From NCBI GenBank assembly GCA_003134375.1, contig PLAY01000066.1, positions 1 through 35,887 of the forward strand: DNA of 35,887 nt. The letters run 5' to 3'. The number at the start of each line of letters is the position of its first letter. Within the stretch, counting starts at the first letter, position 1. Of this stretch, positions 7,993 through 16,695 are shown one piece after another. The stretch is from Limisphaerales bacterium. Lineage in GTDB: Bacteria > Verrucomicrobiota > Verrucomicrobiia > Limisphaerales > UBA11358. A model generated the notes under the pieces. It saw only the letters and a program-made list of their open reading frames with translations, was not told where the DNA came from and did not search any database. The translations under genes and the position numbers were made by a program.

Positions 7993-9312
7993 TCAACTGT
8001 AAAGCGACAGAAATTGTTTCCGGTATTCGGATTCCTCACCGGACGTGCGCTGGCGGAGACGCTCGACGGGGACCGCGCCGTGTTGAAAGCGGCGCTTGGC
8101 GAAAACCGGAAGGTCAAGCCCGGTGACGGCTTTGACGCCGCGCGAAACAATTTCACCTTTGAGCGCGTAAAGTTTTTCCACGGACATGTCGGTGAGAGTC
8201 GTGAACGGGATGCCTTCAGCCACTTCGATGACGTTCGGTCGGGTGAACGGGCTGAAGCCGGCGAAGCCGAAATGCCGGGCGGGCGCGTAGGTGCGGAGGT
8301 AGCTGCGGCTCAACCCGCCGCTGTAGGTGAGCGAATGTTTGATGCGGCCCACACCCCAGCCTTCCTGGTAGAGCATCAGGTTGTTCACCACGCTGCGGAT
8401 GGTCAGCTCCGGATTTTCCTCGATGGGATAATCCTTCAAATTTTCGTCCCCACCGTCGCCATCCACCAAATACTTCCACTGCGGATAACGCGCGCGGATG
8501 CCGCGGCACAACGCCAAACCCATCGAGGCGCATTCCACATCCAGCGGTTTGTAATCTTCCATCACGCGCAAGGTCTCGGCGATGTCCAGCGACGCAAGCT
8601 CTGCTTCGATGGGTTCGAGGAAAAGCGCGAGGCCCAGCCGTTCCAGAAATTCGCGCGCCTGCTTGAAATCCGGGCCGTCGCCGAAATTCAGCGTAAACGC
8701 CTTGAGCCGGGCCGGACTCAGGCCGAGCTGGCGCATGACGTGATACGTCACGAGGAAAACCGCTCCGCTGTCAATGCCGCCGGAAAATGCCACACCGATG
8801 GGTTCATGCGAAGGAATCCGCTTCAGCCACTTGGCGATTTCGTCCGCCAGCGCGCCGATGTAACGGCTACCGATTTCGTCGAGGTCGGTCGAAAGCGAGT
8901 TGCGTTGCGGCGTGAAATAGCGCGTGTAGGTCGGGTCGGGATCGGGACAGCCGAGGAGTTGGATTTCCACGACGTAATGCGCCGGCACCATGCGCGTGTA
9001 GCTGGGATGAAACTGTCCGTGCAATCCCTCGGCCTTGAGCTGGTTGAAAATGGCGTCAATGCGGTCGGCCACGATCAACGCCGGGCCTTCGGCGCGCTTG
9101 GCCAGGAAATAACGCATCGGGCGGTCCATCGAGCGCGCCATGCGGACGGTTTTGCCCTCGCGCGCGAGCAGTGCGAACGAACCATCAATCTCCCGCACCG
9201 CCTCGGGCTTGCCGGAAAGCACGCGCCGGCGCGCCTCATCGAGGCTCAGGTTGTGGATTTGGTTGAGGGAAGGGTCGAGCAGGTCAACCACGCGTTCGAT
9301 GTATTCGTTCAT
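7993..9312 (-). CDS. Asparagine-synthetase-like ATP-pyrophosphatase protein without amidotransferase cysteine
   Basis: This 439-residue protein has the AsnB-type synthetase fold: the PP loop SGGIDSG at 177-183 and the downstream DGDGGDE at 284-290, which bind ATP and Mg. Such enzymes adenylate a carboxylate and join it to an amine. The N-terminal 150 residues look like a degenerate Ntn glutaminase half (IDGSFALLAREG), but there is no cysteine at position 2 and no obvious replacement, so glutamine-derived ammonia is unlikely. The length is shorter than AsnB (about 550). The start is well supported: AGGAGA ends 9 nt before the ATG. Its partner is the radical SAM gene 13 nt downstream. A palindrome matching the operator of the upstream regulator lies at 9432-9445. 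Possible roles include amide formation in a small molecule, peptide or nucleoside; the substrate is unknown. Confidence 0.88.
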   Translation of the reverse strand: MNEYIERVVDLLDPSLNQIHNLSLDEARRRVLSGKPEAVREIDGSFALLAREGKTVRMARSMDRPMRYFLAKRAEGPALIVADRIDAIFNQLKAEGLHGQFHPSYTRMVPAHYVVEIQLLGCPDPDPTYTRYFTPQRNSLSTDLDEIGSRYIGALADEIAKWLKRIPSHEPIGVAFSGGIDSGAVFLVTYHVMRQLGLSPARLKAFTLNFGDGPDFKQAREFLERLGLALFLEPIEAELASLDIAETLRVMEDYKPLDVECASMGLALCRGIRARYPQWKYLVDGDGGDENLKDYPIEENPELTIRSVVNNLMLYQEGWGVGRIKHSLTYSGGLSRSYLRTYAPARHFGFAGFSPFTRPNVIEVAEGIPFTTLTDMSVEKLYALKGEIVSRGVKAVTGLDLPVFAKRRFQHGAVPVERLRQRTSGEESEYRKQFLSLYS

Positions 9313-9431
9313 AATCGGAGTCTCCTAAAATTTGATTGTCGTTTCAATCATTCAAACCGGATTGTCGCCGGGTGACAAATAATTTTTCAGCCGATTTTCA
9401 GGCCGAAGAGTACGATGAAAGGTATTCGGCG

Positions 9432-9445
9432 CACTTTGCAAAGTG
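9432..9445. promoter_or_regulatory. Palindromic operator candidate upstream of the AsnB-like/radical SAM pair
   Basis: CACTTTGCAAAGTG is a perfect 14-bp palindrome in the 177-bp gap between the regulator and the enzyme gene. Its 12-bp core ACTTTGCAAAGT is identical to that of the palindrome in front of the regulator (10059-10074). It lies 120 bp upstream of the enzyme start. I see no strong promoter consensus around it. Confidence 0.7.
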
Positions 9446-9489
9446 TGTCGGTGTTGTCCAATGCATCTTTTAGCACGCACCGCACATTC

Positions 9490-10053
9490 CTACTGACCTG
9501 CCGCCAGGCGTGCCAGCTCACGTCCGAACGCATCAGAACGATCCACCACTGCGTATTGACTCTGACGGCACACGACAAATCCCCGTGCTTCCAGCTTGTT
9601 TATATGGCGAACGATCGCTCGGACTGAAATACCTGTGGCTGCTTTCAACTCGGCCAAGGTCTGCGCCCGGCCGCTCAACACACGGAAACACTCGATGCGC
9701 CGCGCATGAGTGAAAGCAGTGGCCTGCTTGAAGATTGTTTCGGCAGGCGATGAATCGCGTCGAAAAGTCTGCCGCAGCGCCCGCACCAGTCCCTGGGCGG
9801 GGCCGGTCTGATCATCGGCGATCCGGTAAGCAACCCGGAGATCAAAACGGCGGACCTTCAGCAAGCTGCGGGCCTCCAATGCTCGGAGATATTGGCTGGC
9901 GACGGGCAGCGACAGCTTCAGGCGGGCAGCTACGGTGGAAACCGTTTGACCCGGTTGCTCCAATAGTAGAACGAAGATGCGGAGGCGCGTCCGGTTAGCT
10001 AGGACGCGACAGGTACGCCAGAGGGTTGGCTGAAGTATAGGGGTGGCCCGCAT
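9490..10053 (-). CDS. Tandem winged-helix transcriptional regulator (ArsR-like)
   Basis: This 187-residue DNA-binding protein has two winged-helix regions. The first, about 12-75, has the ArsR-type run LANRTRLRIFVLLLEQPGQT followed by VSTVAARLKLSLPVASQYLRALEAR in two pieces. The second, about 112-175, contains ARRIECFRVLSGRAQTLAEL and ISVRAIVRHINKLEARG. There is no ArsR metal site (no CVC), so the signal is not a classical metal. It is shorter than two full ArsR proteins, and both repeats are compact. A 16-bp palindrome lies 5 bp upstream of the ATG and a copy of its core precedes the next genes on the same strand. Autoregulation and control of the AsnB-like/radical SAM pair follow by inference. 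The start at 10053 fits the usual short lead before LWRTCRVLANRTRL. Confidence 0.85.
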   Translation of the reverse strand: MRATPILQPTLWRTCRVLANRTRLRIFVLLLEQPGQTVSTVAARLKLSLPVASQYLRALEARSLLKVRRFDLRVAYRIADDQTGPAQGLVRALRQTFRRDSSPAETIFKQATAFTHARRIECFRVLSGRAQTLAELKAATGISVRAIVRHINKLEARGFVVCRQSQYAVVDRSDAFGRELARLAAGQ

Positions 10054-10058
10054 GTGGT

Positions 10059-10074
10059 ATACTTTGCAAAGTAT
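10059..10074. promoter_or_regulatory. Palindromic operator candidate at the regulator promoter
   Basis: ATACTTTGCAAAGTAT is a perfect 16-bp palindrome ending 5 bp before the regulator start codon. A TTGACA on the minus strand at 10089-10084 would place the -10 region inside it, so binding would block transcription. If so, the transcript is nearly or fully leaderless. The core matches 9432-9445. Confidence 0.75.
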
Positions 10075-10164
10075 GCCGATTTATGTCAAATTGTTCTTTG
10101 GCTTCTTTGCTCGTCGTGGAGGGCGCAAAACCGCAACCTGCAATTCTGGCAGAATGCCCCAGCG

Positions 10165-12075
10165 TTATTGAAGCACACTGACTCTACGTTGCACCCCTGC
10201 CCTGCTCCAAACATTTTGCCGAGTTTCGGTGACGGTCATCGGCTGGTCCACCAAGACGTTTTCCACAGTCTGCCGGGTCCCGCTCGGCCAGAGGATTTCA
10301 ACTGCATCAGGCTTGGTTGCATTTCCGAGGCCGATGGTGACGGGCAGTTCGGATTGGGAAAGATAGCTGCGCGTGGGCATCACCTGCCGCAAGAGGGTAT
10401 GGGCGCCGATACTCACCTTGATCCAAGCGCCGATGGCGTCGCGGTTGCTTTTGGTGCCAACGAGTTTCAGGCGGATCCAGTGGTGGTGCAGGTTCTGGTC
10501 ATTGCACAGGAGCAGCGGCGGGCCGCCAACTTGTGTGAGCACCACATCGAGGTCGCCATCGCCGTCAATATCGGCAAAGGCCGCGCCGCGCCCGACGATG
10601 GGTTTGAATAAATCGGTGCCGGCCTTGTCCGGCGGGACGGCGACAAAGCATCCGCCGTTTTGGTCGCCAGCGTTCCAAAATAACTGGGCCGGTTGCGCGT
10701 AGGTCTGGCTCGCCTGGATTTTGCTGATTTCATTCTCCAAATGCCCGTCGGCAGTGAGCAGATCGAGCCGTCCGTCCAGATCGTAGTCAAAAAAGAAAAG
10801 GCCGAACTTGAGAAAACGCCGGCTGTCCGGGCCGATGCCTTCGGTGATGGCTTCGTCGGAAAAATTCGTGGGCGAGTTTTGCTGGACGTAAAGCGCAGTC
10901 ATTTCATTGGCGAAATTACCGATGGCGATGCCGAGCTTGCCGTCGTTGTTATAGCAGGCGGTGTCAATGCCCATGGCACCGCGGGTGTTGCCGTAGCTGT
11001 CGAAGGCCACGCCGGATTGCGCGCCGATTTCCTTGAACGTGCCGTCGTGCTGGTTCATGAAGACGAGATTGGGCACAGTGTCGTTGGCCACGACGAGGTC
11101 CATCCAGCCGTCGCCGTCAATGTCCACCGGCGCGACGCCGAGGGTCTTGGCGGCGGGCACGCCGGTCGCGGGGTTTTTCACCTGCAAACCGCTTTGCGCC
11201 GAGACGTCGGTGAAATGGCCGTTGCCGTCGTTGTGATAAAGATGCGGAAACGCGCCCTGGAAATTCATGGGCTGGCCGTAGGCGCGCGTCCGGCCATCAA
11301 TTTTGTATCCAACCTCGGCGTCAATTTCACGCGACCACTTGATGTAATTGCCGACGAAGAGGTCGAGCTTGCCGTCATTGTCGTAATCAAAAAACGCCGC
11401 GCACGTGCCCCAGTCATTGGTTGAACCGCCCACGCCCGCCTCCTGTGTCACTTCGTGGAATTTACCATGGCCGTCGTTGTGAAACAGATGATTCCCGCCG
11501 ACGGCGGTGATGAAAACATCGGGCAGGCCATCATTGTCATAATCACCGATGGCCACGCCCATGCCGTAAAAACTCACGTCCAAGCCAGAGCCAGCCGTCA
11601 CATCCGTGAAATGACCATGACCATCGTTGTGATAGAGCGCCATGGTTGAAGGCGGTTTGTTTGTGGACTGGTGCCACGGCCAGTCGCAGGAGTTGATGAA
11701 GAGCAAATCCTGATGGCCGTCATTATCGTAATCGAAGAACGCCACGCCGCCACCCATGGTTTCGGGCAGCAATTTTTCGCCGTAGGCGCCGTTGTTGTGA
11801 ACGAAGGTGATGCCGGCTTCCTTGGTGATGTCGGTGAATTTCGCCACCGGAATTTCCGCCCGCGGCCGTTCGGGTGACACCGGCGCGGCAAACTGGGTGA
11901 TCTGTGGCGGAAGCGGCGCGGGCTTGCGTTTGAGCAAAAGCACCGCTCCTCCGAACAAGACGGCGATCAGGACAAACACAATGAGCGACCAGCGGACGGC
12001 CTTGCCGATGATCGCGTCGTCAACGTGGCCGAGTTCTTCCGGTTCCCCGGGCGGAGTGGCGGGCTGGTCATTCAT
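10165..12075 (-). CDS. Membrane-anchored FG-GAP/ASPIC-UnbV (CRTAC1-type) protein
   Basis: The protein has 636 residues from the ATG at 12075. A single transmembrane segment at about 30-52 (WSLIVFVLIAVLFGGAVLLL) is followed by a proline-rich linker and a beta-propeller of FG-GAP/VCBS repeats. These carry repeated calcium loops of the form DYDNDGHQD, DYDNDGLPD, DYDNDGKLD, DIDGDGWMD, DYDLDGRLD and DIDGDGDLD. The end is an ASPIC/UnbV-type domain (HHHWIRLKLVGTKSNRD, then GLGNATKPDAVEILWPSGTR). Such proteins act outside the cytoplasmic membrane, but their biochemical role is not established. A longer frame to 12270 would include palindromic repeat DNA and overlap the upstream gene, so 12075 is preferred. 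It overlaps the end of the cytochrome gene by 8 nt. A close paralogue lies at 18719-20626. Confidence 0.92.
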   Translation of the reverse strand: MNDQPATPPGEPEELGHVDDAIIGKAVRWSLIVFVLIAVLFGGAVLLLKRKPAPLPPQITQFAAPVSPERPRAEIPVAKFTDITKEAGITFVHNNGAYGEKLLPETMGGGVAFFDYDNDGHQDLLFINSCDWPWHQSTNKPPSTMALYHNDGHGHFTDVTAGSGLDVSFYGMGVAIGDYDNDGLPDVFITAVGGNHLFHNDGHGKFHEVTQEAGVGGSTNDWGTCAAFFDYDNDGKLDLFVGNYIKWSREIDAEVGYKIDGRTRAYGQPMNFQGAFPHLYHNDGNGHFTDVSAQSGLQVKNPATGVPAAKTLGVAPVDIDGDGWMDLVVANDTVPNLVFMNQHDGTFKEIGAQSGVAFDSYGNTRGAMGIDTACYNNDGKLGIAIGNFANEMTALYVQQNSPTNFSDEAITEGIGPDSRRFLKFGLFFFDYDLDGRLDLLTADGHLENEISKIQASQTYAQPAQLFWNAGDQNGGCFVAVPPDKAGTDLFKPIVGRGAAFADIDGDGDLDVVLTQVGGPPLLLCNDQNLHHHWIRLKLVGTKSNRDAIGAWIKVSIGAHTLLRQVMPTRSYLSQSELPVTIGLGNATKPDAVEILWPSGTRQTVENVLVDQPMTVTETRQNVWSRAGVQRRVSVLQ

Positions 12076-15000
12076 GTACAATTGCCTGGTAGGGCGCGTC
12101 AGTCCTCTGCGCGCCGTGGTTGCCAACCGGCGTGGTCTGGTTTTCCTCAACGGCGCGCACGGAGTGACGCGCCCTACCTTGAGGTTCATGGGAAGCCTCG
12201 CTCCATCCGAGCTGTACGATTCCCGAATTTTGGAACCCGCTTGGCAATCCTTTGCCCAATTCCAGCGCACCCGGCCGCTGCAACGGGTAAATCACGGTAG
12301 CTTGGGCGGCGTGGTCAGCGGCGGGATTGGCACGGCGCGCGATGCTGATGGCCCGGTCCTGGGCATTGTAATCCGGAAGATATTTCTCGTGCTCCTGGCG
12401 GTGATAAGCCGCCTTGGCCTCGTCACCCAATTGCGAGTAGATCAGGGAGAGCGTGTAATGCGCCGTCACGTTTTCCGAGTCCAGCGCCAGCGTCTTTTGG
12501 AATGTTTCGGCGGCCAGGTTCAGGAATTCCTTCTGCCGTTCCGGATGACCGCGCTCCATTTGGGCGCGCTCGAAATAGGCCTGGCCCAGTTCGTTGATGA
12601 CCTCGTAATCCTTGCTGAAGTCGAAGCCGCGCTGGTCGAGTTCGGGATAGCGGTCTTCCAGGATGCTGCGGAATTCGGCGATGGCCTTGTCGAGAAAACC
12701 GTTTTGCTCGTCCACCAGTCCGTTGAACCAAGCAATGGTCCACCGGGGCGCAGGCGGATCGAACTTGGCGGCGCGTTGCAGCGCGGCCACCGTGTCGTCC
12801 AGCCGGCCTTCCTTGAAATAAACCCGCGCCAGATTGACCGGGCCGTCGGCATGGGCGAGTTTTTCGACGTGCTGGAACGCTTCGGTCGCCTGAATCAATT
12901 CGCCTTTTTCGGCCCCGACGCTGCCCTCCAGTAGGAGACCAATGCCATAATCATTCCAGCGCTGCCATACCGGGATGCTGGAGGTTTGCGCGGCGATGGC
13001 GGCCATTTGCGCCGCCGTCACATCCACACCTTCGATCGGGAATGTGATTTTGTCCGCTGCGATGGTGACGATGGGCAGGTTGTTGGTCACGGTGAACGGC
13101 GCGCCGAGGACGTAGTTGGTGTCGAATACGTAATTCATGTAGAGCGTGTCGAACTTGCGATATTGCAATTTCACCTCGACGGTCAGCGGCCCGTTTTGAT
13201 CTTCCGGCACGACAAATTCGTAATGCACCGTCTGGCCCGCGCCCGGCGGAATCTGGTGGTTGTAGAGCGGGGTAAAAATGTCCTCCGGATTCCGGCGGTC
13301 AATGCGGTTGCCGTTGCGGTCGAGCATATAGACGTTGACGAAATGCGACCACGGATCCACCTCGTTGTACGGCCCGAGTCCACCGTTGCGTCCTATGATC
13401 TGGTCGCCGCTCTTCACTTTTGAGTCCACCCAGACTTCATTTGAGTCCACCGTGCCCTGGGTGAACGGATGGCCGACCTTGAGGGTGCGCAGGACGACTT
13501 CGAGCAGGTAGCGGTGGCCGCATTTGAGCGCCGGCACCTTGGGCCGCAGCGGCGCAGTCAGGGGGTCATCAATCGCGCCGCCGTCCTTGATGCCAAAAAT
13601 ATCCACCCGCAGCGACCCTTTCAGGAACACCTCCTCTGTCTTCACGTCGTTGGTGTCGTCGCGGATGTACGGGATGCCGGTGTTGGCCCCCGGAAACAGG
13701 TGATTGTGGATGTAACGCGTCGAGGTGTTTGTGGGATTGAAAAAGTTCGCCCCGAAATCCTCCGACGCCTGCAACGGCATGTGGCAGCCGGCACAATTTT
13801 GCACGGCCTGGGGCGGATAATAAAAGCTGCGGGCGCCGTGTCCCGATACGCCGCTGAGCAGGTAGGTGTCGTAATGGTTCTGGCCGCGGAGGAAATCCTT
13901 GTAGTGGTTCAAGTCGCCGGGAATGCTGACCTTGTGGCAGGTGGAGCAATACTCCGCCGTGCGCATGAACGGTTTCAGGAAGGTCTTCTTGTGAAACTCC
14001 GGCTTGCCCTTGACCAGTTGCTGGTTGAGGTACTGGAGAAAACGGTTGGTGCTATAGGCAAACGGATAGTGGATCGGCTCGTCAATCGTGTAGTCGGCGT
14101 TGCCCCTGGTGCTGTTGATGTGCGTGATGGCATGGCACGCCGTGCAGGTGATGCCGGCCTGCGACGTGGGGTCATATACGTCATCATAATTGGGATTGTC
14201 AAACGCGCCGCTGAAGAACGGCACGACATCATGGCAACCGGCGCACCAGCGCGCGGCCTTCACGTTGCCGTCGCGTTTGAGCGAAACCTGCCGGGTCTCG
14301 CGCACGCTGAACAGGTACGGTTTGTTGTTGAACGAACTGAAATGATGCGCGCTGTGAAACCAGTCGTTGTAGGCGTCCTGGTGGCAGTTCAGGCAATAGC
14401 TGTCCATCATCAGCGTCCGCGCCGGGATGAAATTGCCCGAGGCCGTCCGGGCGAGCGAGGGGTTGAAATATTTTTTGCCTTCCACCGAACCGACCTGGTT
14501 TTTTCGCGGATGCGCCGAGTGCAGCAGCACCATGCCGACGGTCAGGACGCCCACCGCCGCGCCCCAGCGCAATCCGACCCGCCATTTGATGCGCGGCCCG
14601 GCGAGCCGGTGCAGAATGTAGAGCCAGATGCCTATGATTGGCGTGATGACATGCGCCCAATAGGCGATGGAACGCAGGCGTGGGTCTTTGAGGCCCACGT
14701 TCTTGAAATGGAAAATATCAATGCGCGTCAGCAACAGGCCGGTGACCAGGACGGCCAGCGCGGTGAAGAAGAGCAGGTAACCGACCTTGACGGCGCGGCG
14801 GTTCGGGCGGTCGTGCGCATTGATGATATGAAAAATGCCGAAGATGACGATGGGCAGGACGATCAGCAGGCCAAGGCCGAGGTGCGTCCCGAACATCACC
14901 ATGTAAAACCAGTTTTGATAGGTGGTGTTGGGGTCGCTCTTGAACCATTCCAGGAAGGTGATGGCGCTGAGATAAACGGAATTGGAGGCCAGGATGGCGA

Positions 15001-15106
15001 CCAGGGCGAAAATAAAATACAGCAGGAGGCGCAGGCGCGGGCCGATGGCGCGCACGTATTTCTTTCTGGCCGGTCCGCCGGCGGGCTGTATTTCAGTGTC
15101 TGCCAT
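12068..15106 (-). CDS. Membrane/pentaheme cytochrome c/TPR fusion protein
   Basis: This 1,012-residue protein starts with about five transmembrane helices (residues 25-195). H75/H93 and H152/H166 lie in or at helices and could bind two b hemes. A periplasmic part follows with five CXXCH sites at 238, 288, 321, 387 and 438, in the style of cytochrome c554-like proteins. Next come beta-rich domains (about 490-700) and TPR-like helices (about 720-930), for example ALQRAAKFDPPAPRW and AAETFQKTLALDSENVTAHY. The likely role is to pass electrons from the quinone pool to periplasmic or outer-membrane partners; this is inference. The last ~35 residues are encoded by a palindromic repeat (12088-12178), so the native end has probably been replaced. 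Upstream at 15173-15181 is a perfect Shine-Dalgarno, but it is 66 nt from the ATG. Confidence 0.9.
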   Translation of the reverse strand: MADTEIQPAGGPARKKYVRAIGPRLRLLLYFIFALVAILASNSVYLSAITFLEWFKSDPNTTYQNWFYMVMFGTHLGLGLLIVLPIVIFGIFHIINAHDRPNRRAVKVGYLLFFTALAVLVTGLLLTRIDIFHFKNVGLKDPRLRSIAYWAHVITPIIGIWLYILHRLAGPRIKWRVGLRWGAAVGVLTVGMVLLHSAHPRKNQVGSVEGKKYFNPSLARTASGNFIPARTLMMDSYCLNCHQDAYNDWFHSAHHFSSFNNKPYLFSVRETRQVSLKRDGNVKAARWCAGCHDVVPFFSGAFDNPNYDDVYDPTSQAGITCTACHAITHINSTRGNADYTIDEPIHYPFAYSTNRFLQYLNQQLVKGKPEFHKKTFLKPFMRTAEYCSTCHKVSIPGDLNHYKDFLRGQNHYDTYLLSGVSGHGARSFYYPPQAVQNCAGCHMPLQASEDFGANFFNPTNTSTRYIHNHLFPGANTGIPYIRDDTNDVKTEEVFLKGSLRVDIFGIKDGGAIDDPLTAPLRPKVPALKCGHRYLLEVVLRTLKVGHPFTQGTVDSNEVWVDSKVKSGDQIIGRNGGLGPYNEVDPWSHFVNVYMLDRNGNRIDRRNPEDIFTPLYNHQIPPGAGQTVHYEFVVPEDQNGPLTVEVKLQYRKFDTLYMNYVFDTNYVLGAPFTVTNNLPIVTIAADKITFPIEGVDVTAAQMAAIAAQTSSIPVWQRWNDYGIGLLLEGSVGAEKGELIQATEAFQHVEKLAHADGPVNLARVYFKEGRLDDTVAALQRAAKFDPPAPRWTIAWFNGLVDEQNGFLDKAIAEFRSILEDRYPELDQRGFDFSKDYEVINELGQAYFERAQMERGHPERQKEFLNLAAETFQKTLALDSENVTAHYTLSLIYSQLGDEAKAAYHRQEHEKYLPDYNAQDRAISIARRANPAADHAAQATVIYPLQRPGALELGKGLPSGFQNSGIVQLGWSEASHEPQGRARHSVRAVEENQTTPVGNHGAQRTDAPYQAIVHE
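12088..12178. repeat. GGTAGGG...CCCTACC palindromic element, copy C, inside the cytochrome 3' end
   Basis: The arms 12088-12117 and 12149-12178 are inverted repeats of about 30 bp with few mismatches, ending in GGTAGGGCGCGTCA and TGACGCGCCCTACC. The cytochrome frame reads through the whole element (peptide GRARHSVRAVEENQTTPVG and on), and the FG-GAP gene starts 12 bp beyond it. Confidence 0.85.
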
Positions 15107-15252
15107 GGGATGGCAATTTCAGGCCGGAAGCAGGTTGTTTGCTTCGCGGCGGCATTTCAAGAAGAAGGCGCCCACCTCCTTGGGAAGGGCGCGGCGACTG
15201 ACGAAGCGGTAGTCGCACTAAAAGTGGGAAAAGGATGGCGGCTGACATGGAA

Positions 15253-16695
15253 TTAGAAGTTGAATTCCACCGCGGCCCAGAACTTTTGGATGTTCACCTT
15301 CGGGGCGGTGAGCGCCGGTGCGGCCACGTTTTCGCCAAGGTAATCGGCAAATTCGACCATGACATTCCAGTACTTGCCGAATTTTTTGGAGATCATCACG
15401 TCGAATTCCTGGCCGTAGTTGCCGCTGCCGGAGTCGGCGTAGTATTTGTGATAGATGAAACGGACCGGGATTTGCTCCGGCAAAGTTACCTGCGCGTATT
15501 CGTAGATGTCCTGCAAGCCGTTGTTCGGGTGGGTGATAAACACCTCCGCCCAGCCATTGAAGGGATGCAAGCTGGCCAGCGGGGTTTTGAAGCCGACCCG
15601 TTCGCCGCCCGCTCCCGAGTTGGCGCCGCTGCCCAACACTTCATAGCCGGTGCCGATGGCAATCGGTTTGATATTGGCGCCGAGTTCAAAGTTGTAATAG
15701 TCGGCGCTGTATCGCTGCGGATTGTCGGCGTATTGATCCTGCCAGGCGAATTCGGCGCGATAGTCAACCATCACCTTGTCGTTGACGGGCGCGGCGCCGG
15801 CAAAGTAACCGCCATATGTCGCGCAGGAGTTCGCATTGCCGGCGCCATTGCTCAGGTCCAGCAGATAGGCGTAACCGACCAGGCGGCCATACGGACACGC
15901 CGCATACGACACGTTGATCAAGTGCGACCGCGAGTCAAAGTCCCGGTTGGGACTGGCTGCCGGCAGACCATCCACATCGCCATAGACGCGATTCACGTCC
16001 CAGACGTAGCTGTAATACAAATTGAGATCCTTGACCGGTGTGACCCGGGCGCCGATGGCGTCAAAGGTCTGCATATTCTGGCGCCAGCCGGCGTCGCCGA
16101 TGAACCGCTGGTTGTCGAGGTTGATCTGCTGCTGGCCCACTTTGGCTGAGAAGGGAACATAATTGGTGCTGGTGTACCCCAGCCATGCCTGGTCGAGCCG
16201 GGTCATCGGCGGGTCGCCCACCGGCGGACGTGCGCCCTGGCCGTTCGAGCCGGCGGCATTGTAATTGTGTTCCGGTCCCAGCACGGAAATGTTCACTCCT
16301 TCAAGCATGCCTTGAAATCCGTAGAGCGGCGCCGTGGTGTAACCAAACCGCGTCCGCACCGTGGGCGCGTAGGAGTTCTTGGTGTAGGGAGTCTGATTGT
16401 CCTCGTCCACCTGTTCATAACGCAGACGCACGTTGAGGTTGAACTTCCCGTGCGCAATCGCGTCGGGAACCTCTCCGTTTAAAAATTTCTCCAACGGGTT
16501 GGCATCCGCAGCAGCGACGGCGTTGGTGCCGGTGGCGGCGGGTTCGGTGGCTTGGGGAGGCGACAGTGACGGCGGCTGGGAGGTGCCCGCCTGCATGAAC
16601 GGTTTTTCCTGGGCAAACACCGAGGCGGTGACAGCCAGGACCATGGCTCCGCCGGTCAGGACAATTTTGTTATGACAGTTGGAGATATTGCTCAT
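15253..16695 (-). CDS. Outer-membrane beta-barrel protein (alginate-export/porin-like)
   Basis: The protein has 480 residues with a clear Sec signal peptide (hydrophobic GGAMVLAVTASVFA, cleavage after AFA/VFA-type site near residue 28). A Pro/Ala-rich linker follows to about residue 65. The rest is a barrel pattern of alternating hydrophobic strands rich in Tyr, Trp and Asn, for example FNLNVRLRYEQV, FSAKVGQQQINLDNQRFIG and LNLYYSYVWDVNRVYG. The last residue is Phe (FWAAVEFNF), the usual barrel-assembly signal. The style fits the alginate-export/OprB-like porin group. It is the first gene of the porin-cytochrome-FG-GAP series and lies 146 bp upstream of the cytochrome. It may give substrates or electron carriers passage through the outer membrane; the substrate is unknown. 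Confidence 0.88.
   Translation of the reverse strand: MSNISNCHNKIVLTGGAMVLAVTASVFAQEKPFMQAGTSQPPSLSPPQATEPAATGTNAVAAADANPLEKFLNGEVPDAIAHGKFNLNVRLRYEQVDEDNQTPYTKNSYAPTVRTRFGYTTAPLYGFQGMLEGVNISVLGPEHNYNAAGSNGQGARPPVGDPPMTRLDQAWLGYTSTNYVPFSAKVGQQQINLDNQRFIGDAGWRQNMQTFDAIGARVTPVKDLNLYYSYVWDVNRVYGDVDGLPAASPNRDFDSRSHLINVSYAACPYGRLVGYAYLLDLSNGAGNANSCATYGGYFAGAAPVNDKVMVDYRAEFAWQDQYADNPQRYSADYYNFELGANIKPIAIGTGYEVLGSGANSGAGGERVGFKTPLASLHPFNGWAEVFITHPNNGLQDIYEYAQVTLPEQIPVRFIYHKYYADSGSGNYGQEFDVMISKKFGKYWNVMVEFADYLGENVAAPALTAPKVNIQKFWAAVEFNF

Noticed and set aside
7738..9375. 545-codon open frame on the plus strand
   Set aside because: It runs antisense across the radical SAM and AsnB-like genes, has no recognisable domain and is the by-product of GC-rich codons.
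13469..15256. 595-codon open frame on the plus strand
   Set aside because: Antisense to the multiheme cytochrome, whose five heme sites and helices are clear; the translation is low-complexity Arg/Val/Gly/His.
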